A stretch of DNA of 64,000 bases from Halomonas sp. 'Soap Lake #6' (GTDB taxonomy: Bacteria; Pseudomonadota; Gammaproteobacteria; Pseudomonadales; Halomonadaceae): positions 4,588,001 through 4,652,000 of the forward strand of contig NZ_CP020469.1 in NCBI RefSeq assembly GCF_003031405.1. Direction: 5' to 3'. The position numbers and the translations under genes are program-made. Shown here piece by piece: positions 47,790 to 58,775 of the stretch. Each line of letters starts with the position of its first letter. Position 1 is the stretch's first letter. The notes beneath the pieces are model-generated. The model saw only the letters and a list, made by a program, of their open reading frames with translations, did not search any database and was not told where the DNA came from.

Positions 47790-49469
47790 ATGTCTACTAC
47801 AAGTAAACGCCCCTTATACCTTCCTTACGCCGGTCCTTCTTTACTCGAAATGCCGCTATTGAATAAAGGCAGCGCGTTTACTCAGGAGGAACGGCTAGCG
47901 TTTAATTTGATTGGCTTGCTGCCCCAAAAAGTAGAAACCATCGATGACCAGCTAGAGCGTGTGTACCGCCAGTACCAGCAGTGCCATAGCGATCTTGAAA
48001 AGCATATTCACCTGCGCGCTATTCAAGACGATAACGAAACACTCTATTTCCGACTGGTGTCTGAGCACCTTGAAGAGATGCTGCCCATCATCTATACGCC
48101 AACGGTGGGTAAGGCATGCCAGGAATTTTCCAACATTTACCGTAACCATCGGGGCTTGTTTATCAGCTACCCCGATCGCGAGCATCTGGACGATATCCTG
48201 CGTAGTGCCACTAAAGATAACGTTAAAGTGATCGTAGTGACTGATGGAGAGCGCATTTTAGGCTTAGGCGATCAGGGGATCGGCGGTATGGGGATCCCGA
48301 TTGGTAAGCTGGCGCTCTATACTGCATGCGGCGGTATCAGCCCGGCGTATACGCTGCCGATTATGATTGATGTCGGTACTAACAATCAGGCGCTGCTTGA
48401 CGACCCAATGTATATGGGCTGGCGCCATGAGCGGGTAAGCCAGGAAGAGTACGATGCTTTTATGGCGGAGTTTATTGCCGCTGTAAAACGCCGCTGGCCG
48501 AATGTATTGCTGCAGTTTGAGGATTTTGCCCAGGCTAATGCGGTGCCACTGCTGGAGCGTTATCGCCACGACCTGTGCTGCTTTAACGACGACGTGCAGG
48601 GTACTGCTTCTGTGGTGGTTGGTACTTTAATGGCGGCATGTCAGGCCCGTGAAGAGACCATCGCCCAACAGCGTGTGGTGTTTGTAGGTGGTGGTTCTGC
48701 TGGTTGCGGTATTGCCGAGCAGGTTGTTGTGTCGATGGAAGCCGAAGGGTTAACGGAGAGCGAAGCACGGGCGCGCATTTTTATCATTGACCGTGATGGT
48801 TTGATGACCACCGACCAGCCTTGGCAGCGTGATTTCCAGCGCCGCTTGGCCCACGACCCTGCCTTAGTGGCGGGTTGGAATGGTCAGGGTCTTGAGGAGA
48901 CCATTGCGCAAATCAAGCCTACGATTCTGATTGGTGTGTGTGGCCAACGAGGTATCTTCACCGAGCAGGTAGTGCGTACGATGCACGCGGGCTGTGAACA
49001 CCCGGTGATTATGCCGCTTTCGAACCCCACCTCTCAGGCAGAAGCTGTGCCCGAAGACGTTATCCGCTGGACCGATGGTCAAGCACTGGTGGCAACCGGT
49101 AGTCCCTTTGCGCCCGTCGTCTACAACGGCCGTACTTATCCAATTGCACAGTGCAACAACGCGTATATCTTCCCTGGCATTGGCCTGGGGGTTATCGCGG
49201 CTGGCGCAAACCGTGTTACCGACGAGATGTTAATGAGCGCCTCTCGTGCGCTTGCCCGTGAAGCACCACTGGTAAAAGAGGGCAAAGGTGCACTGTTACC
49301 GCCGCTGTCACGAATTCGTGATATCAGCAAATCGATTGCTTTTGAGGTGGCGGCACAGGCACAGCAAAATGGAGTGGCACTTAAAACCAGCGGTCCAGAG
49401 CTGCGTGAGCGGATCGAGAAAGCATGCTGGTTGCCTGAGTATCGTACCTACCGTCGTGGTGCCTTCTAA
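47790..49469 (+). CDS. maeA: NAD-dependent malic enzyme
   Basis: MaeA (SfcA) oxidatively decarboxylates malate to pyruvate, reducing NAD. The 559-residue protein has the malic enzyme N-terminal domain ([20 protein letters not shown], then [14 protein letters not shown]), the metal-site region [16 protein letters not shown] with [11 protein letters not shown], and the NAD-binding domain with [16 protein letters not shown] 47790 is preceded by AGAGAG; GTG 47784 would add two residues. NAD preference is inferred from overall likeness to the 565-residue E. coli enzyme. Confidence 0.92.
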   Translation: MSTTSKRPLYLPYAGPSLLEMPLLNKGSAFTQEERLAFNLIGLLPQKVETIDDQLERVYRQYQQCHSDLEKHIHLRAIQDDNETLYFRLVSEHLEEMLPIIYTPTVGKACQEFSNIYRNHRGLFISYPDREHLDDILRSATKDNVKVIVVTDGERILGLGDQGIGGMGIPIGKLALYTACGGISPAYTLPIMIDVGTNNQALLDDPMYMGWRHERVSQEEYDAFMAEFIAAVKRRWPNVLLQFEDFAQANAVPLLERYRHDLCCFNDDVQGTASVVVGTLMAACQAREETIAQQRVVFVGGGSAGCGIAEQVVVSMEAEGLTESEARARIFIIDRDGLMTTDQPWQRDFQRRLAHDPALVAGWNGQGLEETIAQIKPTILIGVCGQRGIFTEQVVRTMHAGCEHPVIMPLSNPTSQAEAVPEDVIRWTDGQALVATGSPFAPVVYNGRTYPIAQCNNAYIFPGIGLGVIAAGANRVTDEMLMSASRALAREAPLVKEGKGALLPPLSRIRDISKSIAFEVAAQAQQNGVALKTSGPELRERIEKACWLPEYRTYRRGAF

Positions 49470-49502
49470 AGGGCGCTAGCCTGCATCAAGCGGAACAGCC
49501 AT

Positions 49503-49529
49503 AAAAAAAGCCCCCACCGAGGTGGGGGC
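49503..49529 (-). terminator. Terminator of acnA
   Basis: GCCCCCACC and GGTGGGGGC form a perfect 9-bp stem; on the minus strand seven T follow, 27 nt beyond the acnA stop. On the plus strand no T tract follows, so it belongs mainly to acnA. Confidence 0.88.
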
Positions 49530-49555
49530 ATGCAAGCATTGGTAAGGTTTTACCT

Positions 49556-52303
49556 TTAGGCTGCGCCGATCATCTTGCGCAGCACGTAGTGAAGGATACC
49601 ACCGTGACGGTAGTAAGCCAGCTCGTTTACCGTATCAATTCGACACTTGGCATCAACGGTACGTTCGCCATCACTGTTTTTGATCACGATTTGCACCGTA
49701 CCTCCGGGGCTTAAATCGCTTAAGCCCGCGATTGATACCTCTTCATCGCCTGTTAACCCCAGCGTGTGTCGGCTTTCCCCCGCGGGGAACTGCAGCGGGA
49801 CAACACCCATGCCGATAAGGTTAGAGCGGTGAATACGCTCGAAAGACTCTGCAATCACGGCGCGAACGCCTAGCAGGCGGGTACCTTTGGCGGCCCAGTC
49901 ACGTGAGGAGCCGGTGCCGTACTCTTTACCAGCAATGACCACTAGTGGTACGCCATCCTCTTTATACTTCATGGCAGCGTCGTAAATCGCCATCTGTTCG
50001 CCGCTTGGCACGTGGCGGGTTTCACCGCCCACGACGCCATCAAGCATTTCGTTTTTAATCCGCACGTTGGCAAAAGTGCCGCGCATCATTACTTCATGGT
50101 TACCTCGGCGAGAGCCGTAGGAGTTGAAGTCGACGGGCTTCACACCATGCTCTTGCAAGTAACGCCCTGCAGGGCTGTCGGGTTTGATAGAGCCCGCGGG
50201 AGAGATATGGTCGGTGGTTACCGAGTCACCCAGCATGGCGAGCACGCGAGCGTTTTCCACATCGTTAATTGCGTCCGGCTCACGCTCCATACCCTCGAAG
50301 AAAGGCGGGTGCTGAATATAGGTGGATTCTGGCCACTGGTAGACTTTGCTTTCGGGTACCTTGATCGCCTTCCAGGTAGCGTCGCCTTCGAACACTGCAC
50401 CGTACTCTTTACGGAACATCTCGGTATTTACTTTTTCAACAGCGTTCGCGATGTCCGCTTGTGATGGCCAAATATCCTTGAGATAAACTGGATTGCCGTT
50501 GCTATCCTGGCCCAGCGGGTCTTTGGTTAAGTTGCACTGTACGTTGCCTGCTAGCGCATAAGCGACCACTAAGGGGGGCGAAGCCAGCCAGTTGGTTTTT
50601 ACCAGAGGGTGAACGCGTCCTTCAAAGTTACGGTTGCCAGAAAGCACTGAGGCAACGGCTAACTCGCCATCGTTAATGGCTTTTTCAATCTCATCAGGGA
50701 GTGGCCCCGAGTTGCCGATACAGGTAGTGCAGCCATAGCCCACTAGGTTGAAGCCCAGAGCATTCAGGTCATCGCTTAAATTGGCAGCGGCTAAGTAGTC
50801 GGTGACCACTTTGGAACCAGGTGCCAATGAGGTTTTAACCCAGGGTTTGGTGGTTAAGCCTTTCTCACGTGCGTTACGTGCCAGAAGCCCTGCCGCCATC
50901 ATCACGCTGGGGTTAGAGGTGTTGGTGCAAGAGGTAATCGCAGCAATGACCACCGCGCCGGGGTCAAGGTTGAAGTCTCGATTGCCGATGGTGACTGCTT
51001 GGCTGTCGCTGTGTTTAAAGTCGCCTTCGAAGCTACGATCAATGCCTACTGCTGTTTGCCCGCCCTCGGAAGCGAGTTTGCCAGCCTCCGTGCTGGGTGG
51101 CGCTTTGCCGTCTTCTTCCATCACTTGCTGGAATGCGCTGGGCATATCTTGCAGCGCCACTCGGTCCTGAGGGCGTTTGGGGCCTGCCAGGCTGGCTTCT
51201 ACCTCGTTCATATCCAGGCTAAGGGTATCGGTGAAGATTGGCTCGTCATTTGGCTCACGCCACAGGCCCTGGGCTTTGCTATAAGCCTCCACTAAGGCAA
51301 CCTGCTGATCTTCACGGCCAGTTAGGCGCAGGTAGTTGAGCGTTTCATCATCCACTGGGAAGAAGCCGCAGGTAGCACCGTACTCCGGCGCCATATTGGC
51401 AATGGTGGCGCGGTCGGCCAGAGGCAGGTCTTTCAGGCCATCACCGTAAAATTCAACAAACTTACCCACCACGCCTTTTTTGCGGAGCATCTCTGTAACA
51501 GTAAGCACTAGGTCTGTTGCGGTAATGCCTTCGCGTAGCTTGCCGGTCAGTTTGAAACCGATCACTTCGGGTATCAGCATTGATACTGGCTGGCCTAGCA
51601 TGGCTGCTTCGGCCTCAATACCTCCCACGCCCCAGCCAAGTACGCCTAGGCCGTTAATCATGGTGGTGTGAGAGTCGGTGCCTACCAGTGTGTCTGGGTA
51701 GGCGAGGGTGCTGCCATCCTCCTCTTTGGTCCAGACTGTACGCCCCAGGTACTCTAGGTTGACCTGGTGACAAATGCCGGTGCCGGGGGGCACCACACTG
51801 AAGTTATCGAACGCCTGCTGTCCCCAGCGCAGAAATTCGTAGCGCTCACCATTGCGCTGCATTTCTATATCGACGTTTTGCTGGAAGGCCGCAGCATTGC
51901 CGAATTTATCCACCATGACCGAGTGGTCGATAACCAGATCTACAGGGGAAAGAGGGTTGATGCGGGCAGGATCTTCGCCAAGCTTTTCAACCGCGGCACG
52001 CATGGAAGCAAGGTCAACGACGCCGGGTACGCCAGTGAAGTCCTGCATCAATACCCGCGCAGGGCGGTAACCTATTTCGCGGCTGGATTTCCCCTCGGTC
52101 TGCCAGTCGACCAGGGCTTGCATATCATCTTGGGCGACGCTTTCGTCATCGGCGAAGCGCAGCTGGTTTTCGAGTAGAATTTTGAGTGTTTTGGGAAGCC
52201 GGTCGATATTGCCAAAGGTGTCGGCTGCTTTGGGTAGGCTGTAGTAGTGGTATTGCTGATTGCCCACCGTTAGGGAGTCTAGCGTATCGGGTGTCTTACT
52301 CAT
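49556..52303 (-). CDS. acnA: Aconitate hydratase A
   Basis: AcnA interconverts citrate and isocitrate in the TCA cycle and is the IRP-like, stress-type aconitase. The 915-residue protein shows the 4Fe-4S cysteines in [13 protein letters not shown] and [13 protein letters not shown], the [20 protein letters not shown] active-site segment, and the swivel domain with [24 protein letters not shown] lies 6 nt before the ATG. It is divergent from trxB across 258 nt. Confidence 0.96.
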   Translation of the reverse strand: MSKTPDTLDSLTVGNQQYHYYSLPKAADTFGNIDRLPKTLKILLENQLRFADDESVAQDDMQALVDWQTEGKSSREIGYRPARVLMQDFTGVPGVVDLASMRAAVEKLGEDPARINPLSPVDLVIDHSVMVDKFGNAAAFQQNVDIEMQRNGERYEFLRWGQQAFDNFSVVPPGTGICHQVNLEYLGRTVWTKEEDGSTLAYPDTLVGTDSHTTMINGLGVLGWGVGGIEAEAAMLGQPVSMLIPEVIGFKLTGKLREGITATDLVLTVTEMLRKKGVVGKFVEFYGDGLKDLPLADRATIANMAPEYGATCGFFPVDDETLNYLRLTGREDQQVALVEAYSKAQGLWREPNDEPIFTDTLSLDMNEVEASLAGPKRPQDRVALQDMPSAFQQVMEEDGKAPPSTEAGKLASEGGQTAVGIDRSFEGDFKHSDSQAVTIGNRDFNLDPGAVVIAAITSCTNTSNPSVMMAAGLLARNAREKGLTTKPWVKTSLAPGSKVVTDYLAAANLSDDLNALGFNLVGYGCTTCIGNSGPLPDEIEKAINDGELAVASVLSGNRNFEGRVHPLVKTNWLASPPLVVAYALAGNVQCNLTKDPLGQDSNGNPVYLKDIWPSQADIANAVEKVNTEMFRKEYGAVFEGDATWKAIKVPESKVYQWPESTYIQHPPFFEGMEREPDAINDVENARVLAMLGDSVTTDHISPAGSIKPDSPAGRYLQEHGVKPVDFNSYGSRRGNHEVMMRGTFANVRIKNEMLDGVVGGETRHVPSGEQMAIYDAAMKYKEDGVPLVVIAGKEYGTGSSRDWAAKGTRLLGVRAVIAESFERIHRSNLIGMGVVPLQFPAGESRHTLGLTGDEEVSIAGLSDLSPGGTVQIVIKNSDGERTVDAKCRIDTVNELAYYRHGGILHYVLRKMIGAA

Positions 52304-52383
52304 TGCCTTCTCCTCTGATTACTAAGTGGTTAGCGATGAATAACTCGCTATGCACGGTCTCTGCTTTTCTTTGTATAGATTAA

Positions 52384-52409
52384 CAGTATGGCTTATCAGT
52401 ATGGCTTAC
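52384..52409. repeat. 13-nt tandem duplication in the acnA-trxB spacer
   Basis: CAGTATGGCTTAT is followed directly by CAGTATGGCTTAC. It sits about 80 nt upstream of acnA in the divergent promoter region. Confidence 0.75.
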
Positions 52410-52489
52410 CTTACTAATAGCACATGGGTGTTTCATTCAGGGCTTTCAAGACATCTTTGTCTAATAGCCTAGATTAACCCTTGCAATAG

Positions 52490-53538
<1,049 letters not shown>

Positions 53539-53560
53539 GCTGCATGCATGTTGTTGAGAG

Positions 53561-53590
53561 GCCCCATTAATCAGAGCAATTAATGGGGTC
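53561..53590. terminator. Hairpin between convergent trxB and fimT
   Basis: GCCCCATTAAT and ATTAATGGGGT pair over 11 positions with a 7-nt loop. It overlaps the last codons of the minus-strand fimT. TCTTCT follows on plus, so it is a moderate terminator for trxB. Confidence 0.55.
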
Positions 53591-54121
53591 TTCTCCTACC
53601 CTGGCGCGTCCAAACGGGTGGATGAACACCTCTTTCCCTTGCTGGTCAGCGCGTTTTTGAGTGGGGCAAACCTCGAGTGTCCGTGCTCCGTAAATGACGC
53701 GGCCTTGGTTGTTATAGGATAGATAGCTTGCATTAGCGTGCGTTTTACTCGTCGAAGTGGCACCTGCAATGGCGGGGAAAAAACGTACGATATCTTCGCT
53801 TGGTATACTCCCAGATGGCCTGCCGACAAAGACGACCCATTCACCGCCCCAACGGTCGGATCCTGCCAAACAAGCGTTCCGGCTACTGTTAACAGGGCAC
53901 ACTGTCGTATCTATGTTGCGCGTAATTGCTGTGTTGCGTGCCAGTGTCAGCGCGGTTTGCATGCGGTTCACTTCACTCGTTACCGCTGAACGCTCTTTGA
54001 GTGATTGGAAGTTCGGAAGTCCCCAGGCTGCAAGGATACCTATCAAAGCCAGTGCGATCAGCATTTCGATGAGCGTGAACCCTTGCCAGCGATAATGGTA
54101 TGACACTTGAATATCCTGCAT
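53567..54121 (-). CDS. fimT: GspH/FimT-type minor pseudopilin
   Basis: The 184-residue protein has a type IV prepilin leader: a short N-terminus, then G14 followed by FTLIEMLIALALIGILAAW, with Glu at position 5 of the mature chain. The C-terminal domain has GspH/FimT features (TALTLARNTAITRN; GGEWVVF) and a cysteine pair near the end. It would be processed by PilD and join a type IV pilus or secretion pseudopilus as a minor subunit, perhaps in DNA uptake. No other pilin gene is near, yet thiO is its neighbour as in Pseudomonas, where fimT and thiO sit by pilSR. Confidence 0.85.
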   Translation of the reverse strand: MQDIQVSYHYRWQGFTLIEMLIALALIGILAAWGLPNFQSLKERSAVTSEVNRMQTALTLARNTAITRNIDTTVCPVNSSRNACLAGSDRWGGEWVVFVGRPSGSIPSEDIVRFFPAIAGATSTSKTHANASYLSYNNQGRVIYGARTLEVCPTQKRADQQGKEVFIHPFGRARVGEDPINCSD

Positions 54122-54220
54122 GGCTTCTCTCAGTAGCTTGACCTGTTTGATCTCGTCGCTATGCTGGCTCTTTGGTTGGCTGAAAGGCCGACTCCATTCT
54201 AGTGATAGCGGACAACTCTT

Positions 54221-55327
54221 GTGAGCGATTTCCTAATTATTGGCGGCGGGGTCATCGGTATGATGACAGCGCTGCAGCTAGCGGATGCTGGCCAAAAGGT
54301 AGTGCTGGTAGAGCGAGGCACATGTGGTCAAGAAGCATCCTGGGCGGGGGGAGGAATTGTATCACCGCTTTATCCCTGGCGTTATGCCTCCCCTGTCTCT
54401 CAGCTTTCGCGCTGGTCGGAAGGGGTCTATCCAACACTTGCGTTGCGCTTGCTGGAAGAGACAGGGATTGATCCCGAGTATCGCCAAAAAGGGTTACTGT
54501 ACCTGAATGTTGACGACGGTGATGCTGCGCTGCGCTGGGCACGCCAGCTAGGCAAGCCGCTTGAGCGTGTAGACGAGGCATTTGTTCACCGGAAAGAGCC
54601 ACTAGCCGCCGCGCCTGAGGGCAATGCTCTATGGATGCCAACGCTGGGTAGTGTGCGTAATCCGCGCTTGGGGCAGGCACTGAGAGCGCGTTTAGAGGCG
54701 ATGCCTAGTGTAACGCTGGTAGAACAGTGCAGTGTGCATGGATTTATTCAGCGCGAAGGCAAAGTGGTGGGGGTTGCCACTAGCCAGGGTGATAGGTTGG
54801 CTGAACAGTTGGTGGTATGTGGCGGTGCCTGGACAGCTCAATTATTGGCAGGGTTAGATGTTCATCTGCCTGTGCGCCCCGTGAAAGGGCAAATGATTGC
54901 TTATCAAGCGCCGCCAGGAATGGTGCAGCGGGTTCTTTTAAAAGATGGCCGTTATATCATCCCACGTAGCGATGGCTTGTTGCTGGTGGGCTCGACGTTA
55001 GAAGAAGCTGGGTTTGACAAAACCACCGACGCAGACGCGCTAGCATCACTTAAAGCCAGCGCGGAAAGTATAGTCCCCGCATTAGCTAAACTTCCTGTTG
55101 TGCATCACTGGGCGGGCCTGCGACCCGGTTCACCGCATGGGCTACCTTTTATCGGTGCACTGCCTGAGTGGCAAAATGTTTACGTGAATGCTGGCCACTA
55201 TCGAAACGGCTTGGTACTGGCTCCTGCATCTACCCATGTACTGGTCGACCAGCTGTTGGGGCGCGAAGCATTAATCGATCCAACACCCTTTCAGCCGACT
55301 GCGGAGCGGTTAAAGGTCCACCGTTAA
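54221..55327 (+). CDS. thiO: Glycine oxidase ThiO
   Basis: ThiO oxidises glycine with FAD to the imine used for the thiazole of thiamine. The 368-residue DAO-fold protein has the FAD site FLIIGGGVIGMMTALQLADA, the following EASWAGGGIVSPLYPWRY typical of ThiO, and the C-terminal HWAGLRPGSPHGLPFIGALP with NAGHYRNGLVLAP. GTG 54221 gives the expected N-terminus, though the ribosome site is weak. No thiazole synthase gene is adjacent. It is divergent from fimT. Confidence 0.9.
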   Translation: MSDFLIIGGGVIGMMTALQLADAGQKVVLVERGTCGQEASWAGGGIVSPLYPWRYASPVSQLSRWSEGVYPTLALRLLEETGIDPEYRQKGLLYLNVDDGDAALRWARQLGKPLERVDEAFVHRKEPLAAAPEGNALWMPTLGSVRNPRLGQALRARLEAMPSVTLVEQCSVHGFIQREGKVVGVATSQGDRLAEQLVVCGGAWTAQLLAGLDVHLPVRPVKGQMIAYQAPPGMVQRVLLKDGRYIIPRSDGLLLVGSTLEEAGFDKTTDADALASLKASAESIVPALAKLPVVHHWAGLRPGSPHGLPFIGALPEWQNVYVNAGHYRNGLVLAPASTHVLVDQLLGREALIDPTPFQPTAERLKVHR

Positions 55328-55348
55328 ACCGTCATAGAAGAGACTATA

Positions 55349-55370
55349 GCTGAGCTAGTGCTGAGTTAGT
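55349..55370 (+). repeat. 11-nt tandem duplication after thiO
   Basis: GCTGAGCTAGT is followed directly by GCTGAGTTAGT. The second copy overlaps the stop codon of the minus-strand PP0621-type gene. Confidence 0.65.
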
Positions 55371-55641
55371 CGCGGTTCTCTTTGTCCTGCTTATCTTGCT
55401 GCTCTTGCTGAAAACGGTCGCGGTGAGCGCTAGAGCAAAACCACTGTTCGTTGTCTCGCAGTGCTTCGTCCTCAGGTACATGGACCTCGCACCACCGGCA
55501 ACGAACCATTTGTCCGCCTTCATGGCGAGGAGGAGGGTTCTGCTGATGGCTCAGCATACGTTGGCGATACATGCCATAAAGCTTTAAACCTGCGTAAAGT
55601 AGTACAGCAAAAATAATCAGCCGAATGATCAAAAGGTTCAT
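55366..55641 (-). CDS. PP0621-family small zinc-ribbon membrane protein
   Basis: The 91-residue protein has one N-terminal membrane segment (about 3-22) and a cytoplasmic zinc-ribbon-like cluster, MVRCRWCEVHVPEDEA with Cys48 and Cys51, then WFCSSAHRDRF with Cys69 and His73. This matches the uncharacterised PP0621 family, which in pseudomonads sits near pilSR and thiO. The tail is a run of Q, K and D. Its function is unknown. It is convergent with thiO and divergent from nadE. Confidence 0.75.
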   Translation of the reverse strand: MNLLIIRLIIFAVLLYAGLKLYGMYRQRMLSHQQNPPPRHEGGQMVRCRWCEVHVPEDEALRDNEQWFCSSAHRDRFQQEQQDKQDKENRD

Positions 55642-55659
55642 CCTTCAATTTCTCCCATC

Positions 55660-55681
55660 GTGGGATATATGTGGGATATAA
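55660..55681. repeat. 11-nt tandem duplication upstream of the PP0621-type gene
   Basis: GTGGGATATAT is followed directly by GTGGGATATAA, in the divergent spacer between this gene and nadE. Confidence 0.65.
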
Positions 55682-55802
55682 AAGTTATAGCTGCCTAGCC
55701 TTTGCCAGTTGATAGCCCTTGCGGGACAATGCAGCTAGGAAGTGACAACTTGTTTAGTTAGTGACACCGTGTACTAAAGATTCTCAAGAGATTTTAACGC
55801 CC

Positions 55803-57437
55803 ATGCAAGACTTAACGCTGGTAATGGCCCAACTCGACCCATTGGTGGGAGATATTCCTGGCAATGCCGCACGTGCAATTGAAGCCGTGCGTGAAGCGAG
55901 GATCGAGCATGGTGCCGATATTGTTGTTTTTCCAGAGCTGTTCTTATCCGGCTATCCTCCGGAGGATTTACTGCTACGCCCGTCGATGGAGGCAAGGTTG
56001 CGGGAAGCGCGTGCCAAAATGGCGGCAAAAATCTCCCGAGATGTACTGGTTATTATTGGCTACCCCGGTGTGCGCGAAGGTGAATGCTATAACCTGGCGG
56101 GCGTGTTGTATAACGGCCAGTGGGAGGCGGAGTACGCCAAACAAGCGCTACCCAACTACCAGGTGTTTGACGAACAACGCTACTTTACACCTGGCACCAC
56201 ACCTCTAGTGTACGAGCATAAAGGGGTCAAACTTGGGCTGTTGATTTGCGAAGATCTGTGGCAGGGCACACCGGTACAGGCTGCCCGGGACGCGGGGGCT
56301 GAGGTGTTGATTAGCCTCAATGCCTCGCCTTACCACCAGGACAAGCCCCGCGAGCGGCTGCGCCTGCTATCCCAGCGTGCCCAAGACGTGCAGCGTCCTA
56401 TTATTTATGTCAATACCATCGGTGGTCAGGATGAGCTGGTGTTTGATGGTGGCTCAAGCTGTGTTGACGCCCAGGGCCAGCTAAAGGTGCTTGCGCCCTA
56501 CTGGCAGGTGGGGTTGATGCCAATTCAGTTGCTGCAAACCAGCGCTGGTGCTTGGGAGCCCCAGCCTGGTGAAATCGAGCCAGATGTTGAGCCTGAAGAG
56601 AGCCTTTACTGCGCACTAGTGACAGGGCTGCGAGACTACGTTAATAAAAGCGGTTTTGAAGGCGTGGTGCTGGGGCTTTCCGGAGGTATTGATTCAGCGC
56701 TTTCTCTGGCTATTGCCGTGGATGCGCTCGGCCCACAGCGGGTGCAGGCGGTGATGATGCCGTACCACTATACGGCGGATATTTCTAAACAGGATGCTGC
56801 CGAGCAGGCTGAAATACTGGGCGTGCACTACGACGTGATGCCCATCGAACCCATGGTTGAAGCGTTCATGGGCACGCTGGCGGAGAGCTTTGCTGGCACC
56901 GAACGTGATACTACCGAAGAGAATCTACAGTCGCGCTGTCGTGGCGTGTTGTTGATGGCAATCTCTAATAAGAAAGGCTTGATGGTACTGACCACGGGCA
57001 ATAAAAGCGAAATGGCGGTTGGCTACGCAACGCTTTATGGCGACATGGTAGGTGGCTATAACGCTATTAAAGATGTGTATAAAACTTGGGTGTATCGTCT
57101 GGCCCGCTGGCGTAACACTCAGTCTCCGGCGATCCCGGAGCGAGTCATTGAGCGTCCGCCCAGTGCTGAGCTAGCGCCGGACCAGCAAGATAGTGATTCG
57201 TTGCCCGATTACGATGTGCTGGATGCGATCTTAGTCAGCTACATTGAAGGGGATATGAGTGCCGAGGCGATCATTGCCGCTGGGTTTGATGAAGACGATG
57301 TTTACAAAGTGGTGAGACTGGTTGACCGCTGTGAATATAAACGTCGCCAAGCGCCGGTAGGTGTACGAGTCACACCCCGAGGCTTTGGGCGTGACCGACG
57401 CTACCCGATTGTGAATGGTTGGCAGCCGGGCGATTAG
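55803..57437 (+). CDS. nadE: Glutamine-dependent NAD synthetase
   Basis: NadE amidates nicotinate adenine dinucleotide to NAD. The 544-residue two-domain form has an N-terminal nitrilase-type glutaminase (Glu in FPELFLSGYPPEDLL, Lys in AKQALPNYQVFDE, nucleophile in LLICEDLWQG near residue 148) and a C-terminal synthetase with the P-loop GLSGGIDSALSL near residue 293 and TTGNKSEMAVGYATLYGDM. ATG 55803 matches family starts; its ribosome site is poor. It occupies the place where pseudomonads carry pilSR. Confidence 0.95.
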   Translation: MQDLTLVMAQLDPLVGDIPGNAARAIEAVREARIEHGADIVVFPELFLSGYPPEDLLLRPSMEARLREARAKMAAKISRDVLVIIGYPGVREGECYNLAGVLYNGQWEAEYAKQALPNYQVFDEQRYFTPGTTPLVYEHKGVKLGLLICEDLWQGTPVQAARDAGAEVLISLNASPYHQDKPRERLRLLSQRAQDVQRPIIYVNTIGGQDELVFDGGSSCVDAQGQLKVLAPYWQVGLMPIQLLQTSAGAWEPQPGEIEPDVEPEESLYCALVTGLRDYVNKSGFEGVVLGLSGGIDSALSLAIAVDALGPQRVQAVMMPYHYTADISKQDAAEQAEILGVHYDVMPIEPMVEAFMGTLAESFAGTERDTTEENLQSRCRGVLLMAISNKKGLMVLTTGNKSEMAVGYATLYGDMVGGYNAIKDVYKTWVYRLARWRNTQSPAIPERVIERPPSAELAPDQQDSDSLPDYDVLDAILVSYIEGDMSAEAIIAAGFDEDDVYKVVRLVDRCEYKRRQAPVGVRVTPRGFGRDRRYPIVNGWQPGD

Positions 57438-57471
57438 TGGGTTAATGCTGGGTTAAGTAAGCACCAATGAC

Positions 57472-57502
57472 CAATGGAGGCAGTATTGCGCTGCCTCCTT
57501 GG
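57472..57502 (+). terminator. Hairpin after nadE
   Basis: CCAA-GGAGGCAG and CTGCCTCC-TTGG pair over 12 bp with one bulged T and a 7-nt loop. No T tract follows. It stands directly before a long tandem repeat. Confidence 0.5.
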
Positions 57503-57513
57503 CTAGCACTGGC

Positions 57514-57641
57514 TTACAGCGTAGTCCTTATAACGTAGTCCTTACAGCGTAAGTCCTTACAACCTGGTCCTTTCAGCGTAAGTCCTTACAATCTGGTCCT
57601 TACAACCTAGTCCCTACAACTTAGTCCTTACAACTTAGTCG
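57514..57641 (+). repeat. Nine-copy tandem array of a 14-15-nt unit
   Basis: Units start at 57514, 57528, 57542, 57557, 57571, 57586, 57600, 57614 and 57628. The unit is close to TTACAACNTAGTCC; seven copies are 14 nt and two (57542, 57571) are 15 nt. Units 3-4 and 5-6 form a 29-nt higher-order duplication. The array fills most of the 313-nt spacer between convergent nadE and bamD, between two hairpins. No coding sense is apparent. Confidence 0.92.
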
Positions 57642-57687
57642 CCTTGGTTAGCAGATTACCCACCCATTAACGCTGCGGCGTGATAGT

Positions 57688-57713
57688 AAAAACCACGCCG
57701 AAGCGTGGTTTTT
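57688..57713. terminator. Bidirectional terminator (nadE / bamD)
   Basis: AAAAACCACGC and GCGTGGTTTTT form a perfect stem around CGAA, with A and T runs on both sides. It lies 38 nt beyond the bamD stop on minus. Confidence 0.9.
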
Positions 57714-57750
57714 AAGGTTTTGCAGCTTGGCAGGCTGAATAGCTCAAACG

Positions 57751-58563
57751 TTACTTGCTGCTGCCGTGTTTTGGCAGGAATCGGCTGCCTTGTAGCTGTG
57801 CGTGGTTGGGTGCGTTTTCACGTAGCACTGCTAGCACTTCGCTGGCGCGATCTTCCATGCCAAGCCCTTGGTAACCCTCTACCATGGTGGCAAGCGCATC
57901 GCGAGTGGCGGTGGCTTCGGGATAGTTTTCTATCACCCAGCGGCCTCGCTCAACTGCGGCCAGGTAGGCACCGCGACGTAAATAGTAGTCGGCAACATGC
58001 AGCTCATGCTGGGCCAGCAGCTCACGCAGATAAACAATGCGCTGCTGGGCATCGGGGGCATACTGGCTTTGTGGGAAGCGTTGGATCAGTTCGCGGAAGT
58101 CGTTGTAGGCATCGCGAGAAGCTCCCAGGTCGCGCTTGGAAATATCGATTAAGCGCAGACGTTCCAGGCTAAAGCGTCCTGCCTGCCAAGCGGAGAGGCC
58201 GCGTAGGTAGTAGGCGTAATCAACCTGCGGGTGGTCTGGGTGTAGGCGAATAAAACGGCTGGCTGCAGCACGTGCTTCTTCCCAATTGCTGTTTTCGTAA
58301 TATGCGTAAATCAGCTCAAGTTGCGCTTGCTCGGCATGGGGGCCAAACGGATAGCGGGTGTCGAGAGCTTCAAGACGCTCAATGGCGATGGGGAAGCGGT
58401 TACTGTCTAGCGCTGTGCGCGCAAGCTCGTAGAGTTCTCGCTCTTGTACGCCCGCAAACTCATCATCATCTTCGGGGGTGGAGTTATTACTGGCACAGCC
58501 TGCCAAAAGGGCAAGGCTTAAGGCTAGGGCGCCAAAGCGGTTGGCAGCGGAAAAAGCGCGCAT
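57751..58563 (-). CDS. bamD: Outer-membrane assembly lipoprotein BamD
   Basis: BamD (ComL) is the essential lipoprotein of the BAM complex that inserts outer-membrane beta-barrels. The 270-residue protein has a lipoprotein signal with lipobox LLAGC (Cys23) and TPR helices including LDTRYPFGPHAEQAQLELIY and SRFIRLHPDHPQVDYAYYLR, the family signature. Three ATG codons are in tandem; the last, at 58563, has GAGG 6 nt upstream and is chosen. It is divergent from rluD, an order conserved in many gammaproteobacteria. Confidence 0.95.
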   Translation of the reverse strand: MRAFSAANRFGALALSLALLAGCASNNSTPEDDDEFAGVQERELYELARTALDSNRFPIAIERLEALDTRYPFGPHAEQAQLELIYAYYENSNWEEARAAASRFIRLHPDHPQVDYAYYLRGLSAWQAGRFSLERLRLIDISKRDLGASRDAYNDFRELIQRFPQSQYAPDAQQRIVYLRELLAQHELHVADYYLRRGAYLAAVERGRWVIENYPEATATRDALATMVEGYQGLGMEDRASEVLAVLRENAPNHAQLQGSRFLPKHGSSK

Positions 58564-58699
58564 CATCATCCTCGTTGCAAACAAGCCTCAATCACCGAAA
58601 AGCGACGATGGCCATAAGTAGAAATGGTAGAATAGGTCGCAGTTCGCCCACTATAAATCACCTAGACACAAAACGCAGGCTTAGCGACATTCCATTATT

Positions 58700-58724
58700 G
58701 CTAATGAAGTGCTGCTAATGAAGT
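58700..58724. repeat. 14-nt-spaced duplication in the bamD-rluD spacer
   Basis: GCTAATGAAGT occurs at 58700 and 58714, exactly 14 nt apart, with TGC filling the period. Confidence 0.65.
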
Positions 58725-58775
58725 AAAGTAGCGCTCAGTAACGGCTAAACGGCCTGCGTCTTAGAGAGGTTATTC

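Noticed and set aside
57514..57641. CRISPR-like array
   Set aside because: Copies are directly adjacent without spacers, only 14-15 nt long, and degenerate; no cas genes are nearby.
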